Below the pieces are notes generated by a model, which ran no database searches, was not told where the DNA came from, and saw only the letters and a program-made list of their open reading frames with translations. 47,014 bases of DNA from RGIG5952 sp045627605 (GTDB lineage: Bacteria > Verrucomicrobiota > Kiritimatiellia > RFP12 > JAAYLN01): assembly GCA_045627605.1 (NCBI GenBank), contig JAZQOA010000002.1, positions 1 to 47,014 on the forward strand, given 5' to 3'. Positions 7,317 through 15,027 of the stretch are shown piece after piece (within the stretch, counting starts at the first letter, position 1; every line of letters starts with the position of its first letter). A program made the position numbers and the translations under genes.

Positions 7317-8144
7317 TTAGACGAGGTCGTCGATGGCGGCGAGGGTTTGCCAGAGTGCTTCGACATGGGCAAGCGGGATGGCGTTTGCCTTGTCCGAAAG
7401 CGCTTCGGCGGGGTTGGGGTGCGTCTCCATGAAGATGCCGTCGCAGCCTGTCGCCACGGCGGCGCGGGCCAGGGCGGGGGCCCAGCGTCCGTCACCGCCG
7501 CTTGACGGCCCGAGACCGCCGGGGCGCTGGACGCTGTGCGTCGCGTCGAAGATGACGGGGTAGCCGAGTTCGCGCATGACGAGGAGGCTGCGCATATCCG
7601 CCACGAGGTTGTGGTAGCCGAAGGTGGCGCCGCGTTCGGTGAGGAGGATGCGCCTGTTTCCCGTGCTTTCGATTTTCGCCACGACATGCGCCATGTCCTC
7701 GGGGGCGAGGAACTGCGCCTTCTTGACGTTGACGATGCAGCCGGTTTCGCCGGCTGCGACGAGAAGGTCGGTCTGCCGGCAGAGGAAGGCCGGAATCTGG
7801 AGGATGTCCGCGACCTTCGCCGCGGGGGCCGCCTGCGCGGGTTCGTGGATGTCGGTGAGGATTGGCACGCCGAAGCGCGCCTTGACCTCGGCGAGGATTT
7901 CCAGCCCTTTTTCAAGTCCGGGGCCACGGTAGGCGTCGATGGAGGTGCGGTTGGCCTTGTCGAACGACGCCTTGAAGACGTAGGGGACTTTGAGCCGCGT
8001 GGCGAGGGCGGCGAGTTCCCCGGCGATTTTCATGCAGCCTTCGCGTGATTCGATGACGCAGGGCCCCGCGATGAAGACGAGTCCGGGGGTGCCGAAGGAG
8101 AAGCCGCCGAGCTTGACTTCGCGGATGTTTCCGGGTGTGTGCAT
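7317..8144 (-). CDS. kdsA: 3-deoxy-8-phosphooctulonate synthase (Kdo-8-P synthase)
   Basis: 275 residues, normal for KdsA. It condenses arabinose 5-phosphate with phosphoenolpyruvate to give Kdo-8-phosphate for the LPS inner core. Recognisable segments are FIAGPCVIES, PYVFKASFDKANRTS, RGPGLEKGL, LTDIHEP, FLCRQTDLL, VKKAQFLAPEDM and DATHSVQRPGG. Cys29 in AGPC is the position occupied by Asn in metal-independent enzymes such as that of E. coli, so this should be a metal-dependent form like that of Aquifex. The ribosome binding site GGAGGAG lies 8 bases from the ATG. Its start is 15 bases after the stop of kdsD, which makes its substrate. Confidence 0.97.
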   Translation of the reverse strand: MHTPGNIREVKLGGFSFGTPGLVFIAGPCVIESREGCMKIAGELAALATRLKVPYVFKASFDKANRTSIDAYRGPGLEKGLEILAEVKARFGVPILTDIHEPAQAAPAAKVADILQIPAFLCRQTDLLVAAGETGCIVNVKKAQFLAPEDMAHVVAKIESTGNRRILLTERGATFGYHNLVADMRSLLVMRELGYPVIFDATHSVQRPGGLGPSSGGDGRWAPALARAAVATGCDGIFMETHPNPAEALSDKANAIPLAHVEALWQTLAAIDDLV

Positions 8145-8159
8145 TTCTTGACTCCTCCG

Positions 8160-9167
8160 TTAAAGAACCTTGAGCTTGGGCAAGTCCGAGATGTCGATGC
8201 CGCCGACGAGCCGCCCGCGTGAATCGACAACGGGAATGTCGTCGATCTGGTGCGCCTGGAAAATTCCGAGGACATCGGTGGCCATTTTGTCGTCGCCGAT
8301 GCGGATCGGATTGGGCGTCATGACTTGCCCGAGGCTTTTGGCGAGTGGGTCGGCGGCGGCGGCAAGGCAGCGGCGGAGGTCGCCGTCGGTGAAAATGCCG
8401 AGTAGCGCGCCTCCGTCATCGACGATGTAGGCGGCGCCGGCCTTCGCGCGGGTAATTGCAGCGAGCGCGTCCCTGACTGTTGCGTCGGCACCCAGTGAAA
8501 CCAGGGCGCTTCCGGTGCGCATGATGTCCGTGACGCGTGTGAGGAGGGTTCTGCCGATGGCGCCCGCCGGGTGGAGCTTGGCGTAGTCGTCGCGCTTGAA
8601 GTCGCGGACGTCGAGGAGGACCATGGCGAGCGCGTCGCCCATGGCGAGCGTGGCGGTCGTGCTGGCCGTCGGCGCCATGTTGAAGGGATCGGCTTCGCAC
8701 GGAGTGTCAACCGTAAGCAGGACGTCGCAGTTGGCTTTCATCGTGCACTCGGCCTTTCCGGCGAGACCGATGATCTTGATGCCGCGCCGCCGGACGGCCG
8801 GGAGCAGCCTCACGATTTCATCGGACTCGCCCGAGAAACTGAGCGCCACGAGGCAGTCGTCGTCCGCCAGCATCCCGAGGTCGCCGTGCATGGCCTGGAC
8901 GGGGTTGAGCACGATGCTCGTGGAACCGGTGCTGGCCATTGTCGCGGAGATTTTCTCGGCGATCGGCAGGTTCTTGCCGACACCCGTCAGCACAATGCGC
9001 CCGCCGTGCGCAAGGGTGTCGAGAAGAATTCCGATGGATTTCAAAAAGGCGTCGCCAACCGACGTCTTGGTGCGCTCCAGGGAGAGGATTTCGGTGTCGA
9101 AAACGTTCCGTGCGCGCGCAATTTGGGATGAAGGGTCGTCTTTCTCAGCTTTGAAGTTGTTCATCAT
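8160..9167 (-). CDS. kdsD: D-arabinose 5-phosphate isomerase (KdsD/KpsF family)
   Basis: 335 residues: an SIS sugar-isomerase domain (about 35-180) followed by two CBS domains (about 205-330), the standard KdsD/KpsF architecture. It interconverts ribulose 5-phosphate and arabinose 5-phosphate, the first committed step to Kdo. Typical segments are VLTGVGKN, HGDLGML, SFSGESDEIVRLLP and LHPAGAIGRTLL linking SIS to CBS. The pairing with kdsA supports LPS synthesis rather than a capsule or GutQ-type role. Two consecutive ATG codons (9167 and 9164) could serve as start. A weak TTGATT-16-TAACAT promoter lies so close that the transcript may be leaderless. Confidence 0.93.
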   Translation of the reverse strand: MMNNFKAEKDDPSSQIARARNVFDTEILSLERTKTSVGDAFLKSIGILLDTLAHGGRIVLTGVGKNLPIAEKISATMASTGSTSIVLNPVQAMHGDLGMLADDDCLVALSFSGESDEIVRLLPAVRRRGIKIIGLAGKAECTMKANCDVLLTVDTPCEADPFNMAPTASTTATLAMGDALAMVLLDVRDFKRDDYAKLHPAGAIGRTLLTRVTDIMRTGSALVSLGADATVRDALAAITRAKAGAAYIVDDGGALLGIFTDGDLRRCLAAAADPLAKSLGQVMTPNPIRIGDDKMATDVLGIFQAHQIDDIPVVDSRGRLVGGIDISDLPKLKVL

Positions 9168-9198
9168 TTGACTATGTTATCAAAATCCGTGGTATAAT
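9168..9198 (+). promoter_or_regulatory. Extended -10 promoter of the beta-lactamase-fold gene
   Basis: TGGTATAAT (9190-9198) is a perfect extended -10. TTGACT (9168-9173) lies upstream with a long 19-base spacer. The start site would be near 9205, giving a leader of about 49 bases before ATG 9254. Confidence 0.6.
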
Positions 9199-9201
9199 CA
9201 A
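9174..9201 (-). promoter_or_regulatory. Possible kdsD promoter overlapping the divergent one
   Basis: On the minus strand TTGATT (9201-9196), a 16-base spacer and TAACAT (9179-9174) end 6 bases before the ATG at 9167, which would give a leaderless mRNA. It overlaps the TATAAT of the divergent promoter, so the two may exclude each other. Confidence 0.35.
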
Positions 9202-9253
9202 AGCATGCCGCAAGCGCATCCTTTCGCGCGGGGCGGGCAGGACAGGACGACAG

Positions 9254-10171
9254 ATGGCGGACAACATCCAGGGCATAATCGACGCTGCGGCCGCGAAGAC
9301 GACCGCTAAACTTGGCGTTTTCTACAAGAATTTGAATTCAGGTGCGACGGCAGGCGTCAACATCGGCGAGGCCTTCCCGACGGCCAGCGTCTACAAGGTC
9401 TTCACACTTGCCGAACTCTTGCGGCAGGAAGGCGAAGGGGCCTTTTCCTTCGCCGACCGCCACGCCCTTTCGGTAGCGGACAAGTCCGAGGGCAGCGGGC
9501 TCTTGGCGCTTATGGCGGACGGCCTTGCGCCGACGCTTCTTGACTACGCCAAGCTGATGATGGTGATTTCTGACAACACGGCGGCGGACTTTCTCTTCAA
9601 GTTCGTGGGCCGCGACGCCATTCTCGAAAACGTGATCCGCCCGCTGGGCTTGTCGCGGACAAAGTGCGACCTGTCGTGCCGTGACCTGATTGCCGTTTGC
9701 TACGGCCTGGAGCCGGGCCTCGCCTATGGCGAGTTCGAGGCCCTCTATAATGCGGCGGGGCGTCCTTGTCTCCGCAATGCGCCGGCTTATACGGGGGCGC
9801 TGGAGCGCAATGACGAAACCTCGCCGGCAGACGTCTCGAAGTTGCTCGAGCTCTTTTACGCGGGGAAGTGGGTTGATGCCGACCACAGCGCCCTGGCGCT
9901 CGACATCATGAAGGCGTGCCAGACCAACGCCCGCATCCCCAAGTATCTTCCCGCCGGTTGCAGCGCCGCGCACAAAACCGGCAGCATGCTCAGGGTCGCC
10001 AACGACGCGGGCATTGTCTATACGCCGCGCGGCGCCTTTATTCTCTCATGTTTCTACAACGGCAACGTCGCCTCCCGGGAGGAGTACGACGCCAATCCTC
10101 GCGGCTGGTTCGGCGACGAACTCATCGCGGGGCTCGCGCGCGACATCTGCGCCGCGTATCTTGCGGAATAG
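9254..10171 (+). CDS. Serine beta-lactamase/transpeptidase-fold protein without signal peptide
   Basis: 305 residues. The three active-site motifs of the penicillin-binding fold are in order: Ser45-x-x-Lys48 (ASVYK), Ser106-Asp107-Asn108 (ISDNTAAD) and Lys241-Thr-Gly (HKTGS). The layout, with an ETSPADVSKLL segment before KTG, is that of class A beta-lactamases. However, I find no ExxLN omega-loop glutamate in the right place and no N-terminal signal peptide. A periplasmic, antibiotic-hydrolysing enzyme is therefore doubtful; a cytoplasmic serine hydrolase or peptidase is as likely. The ribosome binding site is AGGA. The next gene starts 10 bases after the stop. Confidence 0.75.
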   Translation: MADNIQGIIDAAAAKTTAKLGVFYKNLNSGATAGVNIGEAFPTASVYKVFTLAELLRQEGEGAFSFADRHALSVADKSEGSGLLALMADGLAPTLLDYAKLMMVISDNTAADFLFKFVGRDAILENVIRPLGLSRTKCDLSCRDLIAVCYGLEPGLAYGEFEALYNAAGRPCLRNAPAYTGALERNDETSPADVSKLLELFYAGKWVDADHSALALDIMKACQTNARIPKYLPAGCSAAHKTGSMLRVANDAGIVYTPRGAFILSCFYNGNVASREEYDANPRGWFGDELIAGLARDICAAYLAE

Positions 10172-10181
10172 ACGGTGCATA

Positions 10182-10649
10182 ATGGGCGAAATCCGCAAAA
10201 TCATCTTCGTCTGCCACGGCAACATCTGCCGCTCGCCGATGGCGGAGTGCATCATGGCCGACTTGCTTGCCAAGGCTGGGATTGCCGGCGTTGAGGTCTC
10301 TTCGGCGGCGACGAGCACGGAGGAGACCGGAAACGACACCAACCCCCGCTCGCTTGAGCAGCTTGCCCGCGCCGGCATCCCGTCGCGTCCGCACTACGCC
10401 CACCGGCTGACCGCCCGGGAGGCGGAGGCCGCCGACCTCATCGTCGGCATGGACGACTACAACATGGCGAACCTCCGCCGCATGGTCACGCCGCGGCAAT
10501 GCGCGAAACTGCGCAAGTTGCTTGACTTCACGGCCAGCCCCCGCGACGTCGACGACCCCTGGTACACGGGTGACTACTCCGTGGCCTTCGCCGACATCAT
10601 GGAGGGGTGCAGGGCCCTTCTCGCGTTTTTGCGTGGCGGTGCGCAATGA
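10182..10649 (+). CDS. Low-molecular-weight protein-tyrosine phosphatase
   Basis: 155 residues. The signature CHGNICRS near the N-terminus is the C-x5-R phosphate loop (Cys11, Arg17), and DDPWYTGD near residue 125 carries the general-acid aspartate. Length and motifs are typical of the LMW-PTP/arginine-phosphatase family (Wzb, YwlE, YfkJ). The ATG at 10182 places the P-loop at the usual distance from the start; upstream frame in the preceding gene is not needed. No kinase or capsule genes are near, so the substrate is unknown. A hairpin of GCGTG/CACGC with an inner GCGCA/TGCGC stem spans the stop codon but has no T-run. Confidence 0.93.
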   Translation: MGEIRKIIFVCHGNICRSPMAECIMADLLAKAGIAGVEVSSAATSTEETGNDTNPRSLEQLARAGIPSRPHYAHRLTAREAEAADLIVGMDDYNMANLRRMVTPRQCAKLRKLLDFTASPRDVDDPWYTGDYSVAFADIMEGCRALLAFLRGGAQ

Positions 10650-10695
10650 TGCGCCACGCCTAACTTCCCCCAATGAAAACAACAAGGAGTAAAAC

Positions 10696-11439
10696 ATGGA
10701 CTACATTTCAAAACTCGGCGTCCAGAGCTGGTGCTACCGCGACTACAAGTCGATCCCGGAGCTCATTGGCGCGGTCAAGGAAACGGGGCTCTCCCGCCTT
10801 GAGCTTTGCGGCGTGCACCTCGACTTCGGCAAGCCCGAACTTTACGCGCCGACGCTCAAGGCGTTTGCGGATGCCGGCGTGAAGATCGTCAGCACAGGTG
10901 TCAACGGGCTTGGCGCCGACGAGGCGAAAGTTCGCCCGCTCTTCGACTTCGCCGAAGCCGCCGGCCTCCGGCAGTTCAGCGTCGGCTTCGATATGAAGAC
11001 CTTCGACGCCCAGCTCGCCGTCGCCGAGAAACTCGCCGAGGAATACGGCGTGATGCTCACGGTCCACAACCACGGCGGCTACTGCTGGTACGGCAGCGTC
11101 GACGCGCTGCGGTACATCTTCGGCAAGTCGTCGAAGCGCGTGGGGCTCATGCTTGACCTTGCCTGGGCGATGCAGACCGGCACCAGCGTCTACGACTACA
11201 TCAAGGCCTTCGGCGACCGCCTCGGCGGCGTGCACCTCAAGGACTTCTCCTTTGACCGCGCGGGCCACTGGAAGGACGAAGTCGTCGGCAGCGGGAATCT
11301 CAACCTCAAAGACCTCAAGAAGGCGCTTGAAGACGTCGGCTTCGACGGCGAGCCCATTATCGAGTACGAGGGCGACGCCGCGAACCCAATTCCCGCGCTC
11401 AAGCAGTGTGTGCAGGCTTTGCGCGAGGCCTGGGCGTAG
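10696..11439 (+). CDS. Sugar phosphate isomerase/epimerase (xylose-isomerase-like TIM barrel)
   Basis: 247 residues, one AP-endonuclease-2/xylose-isomerase-like barrel. Visible elements are LGVQSWCYRDY at strand 1, RLELCGVHLDF, VNGLGAD, VHNHGGYCWYG, a MLDLAWAMQTG segment, GVHLKDF and the closing PIIEYEGD. These Glu, Asp and His positions form the usual divalent-metal site. Such proteins epimerise or isomerise sugars or inositol derivatives, and the substrate cannot be read from the sequence. The ribosome binding site AAGGAG is strong. It lies 46 bases after the phosphatase and converges with feoB. Confidence 0.85.
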   Translation: MDYISKLGVQSWCYRDYKSIPELIGAVKETGLSRLELCGVHLDFGKPELYAPTLKAFADAGVKIVSTGVNGLGADEAKVRPLFDFAEAAGLRQFSVGFDMKTFDAQLAVAEKLAEEYGVMLTVHNHGGYCWYGSVDALRYIFGKSSKRVGLMLDLAWAMQTGTSVYDYIKAFGDRLGGVHLKDFSFDRAGHWKDEVVGSGNLNLKDLKKALEDVGFDGEPIIEYEGDAANPIPALKQCVQALREAWA

Positions 11440-11474
11440 GCGGAGGTGCGTCGCGGCGGTCGCGCGGCAAACGA

Positions 11475-13637
11475 TTAGACGAGTTCCACGCGGTGCTTGC
11501 GGCCATAGGCCCAGAAGCATCCGAACATCGCCGTGATGAGTGCCGCGCCGACCCCGCCCCAGAGGACGCTGTGGCTGACCATCACCGCATGGTAGATCGC
11601 TGCGACCGACCACCCGAGCACCGTCAGGTACGTCACGAAGATCGCGCCGTAGAACTTGCCGATCTCCTTGAACACAACCGCCGTCGCGGCGACACACGGC
11701 ACGTAGAGCAGGATGAACAGGAGATACGCGAACGCCTGATGAAATCCCTTCGGGAAGTGCTGTCTCATCGCGTGCGCCATCGTCTGGTCCTCGCTCGCCC
11801 GCCCCTCGCGCTCGATCTCCATGTCCTGACCGTACAACCCGTACATCGTCCCGATGACGCTTTCCTTCGCGAACAGTCCTGTGAAGACGGCGACGGACGC
11901 GGGCCAGTTGTCGTGCTCGACGCCAATCGGACCGAAGACGGGCGTCAGGGTGCGGCCGACGGAAGCGAGAATGGAGTTCCCGTCGGCATAGACGTCGCCC
12001 CGCGCCAACGTCTTCGCCCTGAAGCGCGTGTCGAAGTTGTTCAGGAGCCCCAGGACGAGCATCGCCGGGACGATGAACTTGCCTGCACGCCACAGGAAGC
12101 CCCACAGCCTCTCCCATGTGTGAAGGAGAATGTGCTTGAGGCGCGGCAGATGATAAGGCGGCAGCTCCATGATGAAGTGCGCCGGCTCGCCATGGAAGAG
12201 CGTCTTCTTGAGCGTGAATCCGGTCAGCGTCCCGAGGACGATCCCGACGAGATAGAGCGAGACCATCATCCGCCACGGATGCTCCGGCGAGAACGCGACG
12301 GCAAACGCCGCGTAGACCGGAAGCTTCGCCCCGCAGCTCATGAACGGAATCATGAAGATCGTGAGGAACCGGTCGCGCTTCGACTCCAGGGCCCGCGTCG
12401 CCATGATGGCCGGCACCGAGCAGCCGAAGCCGACGAGCATCGGGACGAACGATTTCCCGGGGAGGCCGAGCGCACGCATGAAACGGTCCGCCAGAAATGC
12501 CGCGCGCGCCATGTATCCCGAGTCCTCGAGGACCGAAAGGCACAGGAACATGCAGAAGATGACCGGCACGAACGAGAACAGGACGACGAGCGCGTTGCCG
12601 ATGCCGCCGGTTAATATTGTGATCAGCCACTCGGGCGCGTGGCAGACATGCTCCAGAAACGCCCCGATTCCGCTGTTTACGCCGAGGCCGACCGTTTCGA
12701 AAAGTTCCGTCGGCATTCCGCCCGCGAAACTGACAAGCCCGAAGACCGCCCCCATCACCGCGAGGAACAGCGGAATGCCGAGGAAGCGATTCAGTACGAA
12801 ACGGTCGATCCACTCGCTCACGTCGATTTTCGAGCGGGCGACGTGGACGACGTCGTGGACGAGTCCCGAAATGATGCCGTAGCGGGCTTCTGCCAGTTCG
12901 ATGTCGGGTGGATCGGCCAGGACTTTCGTCACGCGCTCGACGGCGCCGTCGACGACTTCGGCCGCCATGTCGTGGTATTCCTCCAGCTTGCGGCGGATGA
13001 AGGGGTCGCCTTCCAGAGCTTTCAGCGCCACCCATTCCGGTGTGACCCTGAGACCTTCCGCCGTCTTGATCGTGCAGGAGGCGAGAATGTCGATTTCCTG
13101 TTCGAGCTCGTTGCCGTATTCGAGCTTGACCGTCGGCACTTTTGCCAGGGCAAGCGCCTTGCCCAGTTCGCGTTGGAACCGCTGCATGTCGCCCGGGTGG
13201 TTGGCGTTGACGCCGATGACCGGTACGCCGAGGTGGGCCGCCAGGTGGTCGAGCTCGATCTCCATCTTGCGCATCCGCGCGATGTCCATCATCGTCACAA
13301 CCAGGATCATCGGCACCTTGAGCTCGCACATGAGGAGGGTGAGGTAGAGGTTGCGCTCCAATGTCGTGGCGTCGAGGACGTTCACGTAGAGGTCCGCCTC
13401 GTGCGAGAGGACGTATTCCAGCGAGGCCCGCTCGTCCTCGCTTGTCGCCGTGAGCGAATAGACGCCGGGAAGGTCGACGACCTTGATCGCCGTGCCGTCG
13501 GCCAGCGTGGCCTGGCCTTCCTTTTTCTCCACCGTGGCGCCCGGCCAGTTGCCGATGTGCTGGTTCGAGCCGGTTAGCGCGTTGAATATCGTCGTCTTGC
13601 CACAGTTTGGGTTTCCAATCAGCCCTATGGTCTTCAT
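11475..13637 (-). CDS. feoB: Ferrous iron transport protein B
   Basis: 720 residues from ATG 13637; a TTG 15 bases upstream in frame is a weaker start, and GGAG sits 9 bases before the ATG. The cytosolic GTPase shows G1 GNPNCGKT (residues 8-15), the HIGNWPGATVEKKEG switch region, DLPG and NVLDATTLERN. The membrane part has the two Gate motifs with GFGCSVPAIMATR and YVPCVAATAVV, plus the expected hydrophobic helices. It imports Fe2+ across the inner membrane. No feoA or feoC flanks it, though a separate feoA may exist elsewhere. The promoter carries palindromes that would suit an iron-responsive repressor. Confidence 0.96.
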   Translation of the reverse strand: MKTIGLIGNPNCGKTTIFNALTGSNQHIGNWPGATVEKKEGQATLADGTAIKVVDLPGVYSLTATSEDERASLEYVLSHEADLYVNVLDATTLERNLYLTLLMCELKVPMILVVTMMDIARMRKMEIELDHLAAHLGVPVIGVNANHPGDMQRFQRELGKALALAKVPTVKLEYGNELEQEIDILASCTIKTAEGLRVTPEWVALKALEGDPFIRRKLEEYHDMAAEVVDGAVERVTKVLADPPDIELAEARYGIISGLVHDVVHVARSKIDVSEWIDRFVLNRFLGIPLFLAVMGAVFGLVSFAGGMPTELFETVGLGVNSGIGAFLEHVCHAPEWLITILTGGIGNALVVLFSFVPVIFCMFLCLSVLEDSGYMARAAFLADRFMRALGLPGKSFVPMLVGFGCSVPAIMATRALESKRDRFLTIFMIPFMSCGAKLPVYAAFAVAFSPEHPWRMMVSLYLVGIVLGTLTGFTLKKTLFHGEPAHFIMELPPYHLPRLKHILLHTWERLWGFLWRAGKFIVPAMLVLGLLNNFDTRFRAKTLARGDVYADGNSILASVGRTLTPVFGPIGVEHDNWPASVAVFTGLFAKESVIGTMYGLYGQDMEIEREGRASEDQTMAHAMRQHFPKGFHQAFAYLLFILLYVPCVAATAVVFKEIGKFYGAIFVTYLTVLGWSVAAIYHAVMVSHSVLWGGVGAALITAMFGCFWAYGRKHRVELV

Positions 13638-13673
13638 CGTGCGCTCCGCCAAAAAAGTTTCACACCAAAAATG

Positions 13674-13714
13674 TTAGTCTTATCTAATATATCAGATGGC
13701 GGACGGTATTTCAA
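13674..13714 (-). promoter_or_regulatory. feoB: feoB promoter with overlapping palindromes
   Basis: On the minus strand TTGAAA (13714-13709), a 17-base spacer and TATATT (13691-13686) preceded by TGA make a strong promoter. A near-perfect 16-base palindrome, ATCTAATATATCAGAT (13682-13697), covers the -10. TTAG-N6-CTAA (13674-13687) lies just downstream. TTAG/CTAA half-sites resemble DtxR/IdeR-type iron boxes more than the classical Fur box, but the regulator is not known. Confidence 0.6.
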
Positions 13715-13777
13715 GGGCGGGGAACCTTATCCTGGTTGTTGGCCATGCCGCGAGTCGGGAACGAATCCCTGACATTT

Positions 13778-13786
13778 TGGTATAAT
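13778..13786 (+). promoter_or_regulatory. Extended -10 promoter giving a leaderless SGNH-hydrolase mRNA
   Basis: TGGTATAAT ends only 6 bases before ATG 13793, so transcription should begin at the start codon itself. No recognisable -35 lies at the usual distance. The upstream in-frame TTG codons fall before the promoter and are unlikely starts. Confidence 0.6.
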
Positions 13787-13792
13787 CTTAGC

Positions 13793-14494
13793 ATGAATGA
13801 AAACAATGCCATTGTCCCGGTTCCGAAACTTGAGGACGACTCCTACGACTTCTACGAGCGGCACGCGGCCGTGCTGGCCTGCAAGGACAAGATCAACCCG
13901 CAGGCGATTCTCATCGGTGACTCGATCACGCATCACTGGGGTGGGTCTCCTTTTTCCCGGGGTTTTGAGCCGACAGGGCAGGTCTCATTCGACACGACTT
14001 TCGCCAATATCCGCGCGCTCAACCTTGGCTTTGGCTTCGACCGCACGCAGAACGCGATCTGGCGCCTGCAGAACGGGGAGGTCGATGGCCTTCGCCCGTC
14101 CCTGGCCGTCGTGAACATCGGCACGAACAATCTCCGCGCCACGGCCCACGCGCGCGAAAATACGGCGTCTGAAATCTGCGCAGGCGTGGAACAAGTCTGC
14201 CTGGAGCTTGAAAAGCGCTGTCCCGGCGTCCGCATCGTCGTGATGTGCGTTTTCCCGCGCGGACGCAAGCCGGACGATCCGCTCCGCCTGAAAACCGTCG
14301 CCGTAAATGAGGAACTGGTACCAATGACGGCCCGTCACGGCTACCGCTGCATCAACATCGGTTCGCTGCTCCTGAATCTGGCGGGCGAACTGACGGAAGA
14401 GATATCCCCCGACGGGACGCACCTGACGGCGAAGGGATATGAAATCTGGGGGAATGTCATCCGTCCCCTTGCCGCCGCAGTATGCAGGGGCTGA
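13793..14494 (+). CDS. SGNH/GDSL hydrolase (PAF-acetylhydrolase-like)
   Basis: 233 residues. Block I IGDSIT has the nucleophile Ser44, block III GTNN provides the oxyanion-hole Asn, and block V SPDGTHLTAKGY carries the Asp and His of the triad. The arrangement and the NLGFGFDRTQNAIWRL segment match the PAF-acetylhydrolase beta/gamma-like branch found in bacterial carbohydrate esterases. No signal peptide is seen. It may deacetylate intracellular sugars, which would fit the other esterases and glycosidases in the window, but this is inference. Confidence 0.88.
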   Translation: MNENNAIVPVPKLEDDSYDFYERHAAVLACKDKINPQAILIGDSITHHWGGSPFSRGFEPTGQVSFDTTFANIRALNLGFGFDRTQNAIWRLQNGEVDGLRPSLAVVNIGTNNLRATAHARENTASEICAGVEQVCLELEKRCPGVRIVVMCVFPRGRKPDDPLRLKTVAVNEELVPMTARHGYRCINIGSLLLNLAGELTEEISPDGTHLTAKGYEIWGNVIRPLAAAVCRG

Positions 14495-14517
14495 ACAGAA
14501 CATGCTTGGACGGCTAA

Positions 14518-14781
14518 GTGATTACGCTCATCAACCAGACGAAGAAGCTGTTCGATGGCATGATCGCGTGCCAGGAAGAGGATTTCAAGAAGTTCGGCGG
14601 CGTATGCGAACGCATGCGCACGGCGCGAACCGCCGCCCGCGGCGAGGCATGGGACAAGGGCGTTTACAGTCGACTTGACGGGGCGGCGACGGCCGCGGAA
14701 CTCGAGACCCGCGCCGATGAGATTCGGCGCAAGGTCGCGAGCGCGGTGTGGAGCGTCAAGCAAAGAAAGGGCTGGGCATAA
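14518..14781 (+). CDS. Small hypothetical protein, mostly helical
   Basis: 87 residues from a GTG start, 23 bases after the SGNH hydrolase. I do not recognise it. It is rich in charged residues and alanine, and the last third (ELETRADEIRRKVASAVW) looks like an amphipathic helix. GGA lies 8 bases before the GTG. No overlapping frame on either strand looks better here. A small DNA-binding or structural role is possible, but nothing in the sequence shows a function. Confidence 0.45.
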   Translation: MITLINQTKKLFDGMIACQEEDFKKFGGVCERMRTARTAARGEAWDKGVYSRLDGAATAAELETRADEIRRKVASAVWSVKQRKGWA

Positions 14782-14821
14782 GAGGCGGGCTGAAAGTGCT
14801 GCGACGGCTGTCATAGGGGGG

Positions 14822-14853
14822 CCCAGCAGTCTCAGGAGTCCCAGCAGTCTCAG
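14822..14853. repeat. Two-copy direct repeat with an 18-base period
   Basis: CCCAGCAGTCTCAG occurs at 14822-14835 and again exactly at 14840-14853, separated by GAGT. It lies in the 246-base gap before sbcD, which holds no other gene. It may be a dispersed intergenic repeat of this genome. Confidence 0.7.
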
Positions 14854-14920
14854 AAAACGCCAGGGAGGCACTGCGATGCTTGCTGGAAGAGATCCGTCTC
14901 GGCTTAGTTTCGAGTCTTTT

Positions 14921-14939
14921 CGCCTTCTTCGGCGTTTTT
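14921..14939 (+). terminator. Weak terminator-like hairpin before sbcD
   Basis: CGCC (14921-14924) pairs with GGCG (14931-14934) around TTCTTC and is followed by five T. The stem is only four pairs, so this is a marginal call; it would end the SGNH-hydrolase transcript. Confidence 0.35.
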
Positions 14940-14971
14940 AAAATCCCGCTTTCCCTTTTGCCGCATATAGG

Positions 14972-14977
14972 TATAAT
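14972..14977 (+). promoter_or_regulatory. Candidate -10 of the sbcDC-recCBD operon
   Basis: TATAAT is a perfect -10 hexamer about 50 bases before the sbcD start. There is no TGn extension and no clear -35. It is the best promoter candidate for the five-gene repair operon. Confidence 0.45.
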
Positions 14978-15027
14978 TAAGGCGACGGCTTTGCGGATGT
15001 GTGTTGTTTTGTGGAGAAAATAGGACG

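Noticed and set aside
9205..9312. Short upstream reading frame from ATG 9205
   Set aside because: It begins right at the predicted transcription start but overlaps the next gene out of frame and its peptide is unremarkable; chance is the simplest reading.
9254..10171. Antibiotic-resistance beta-lactamase
   Set aside because: The fold motifs are there, but no signal peptide or omega-loop glutamate is seen, so resistance cannot be claimed.
10708..13329. An 873-codon minus-strand open frame overlapping feoB and the isomerase gene
   Set aside because: It is an out-of-frame shadow of feoB that runs through the oppositely oriented isomerase gene; the composition is Arg/Gly/Pro/His-rich and shows no family.
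14822..14853. CRISPR array
   Set aside because: Only two 14-base copies 4 bases apart, with no spacer-sized intervals and no cas genes; no CRISPR array was seen anywhere in the window.
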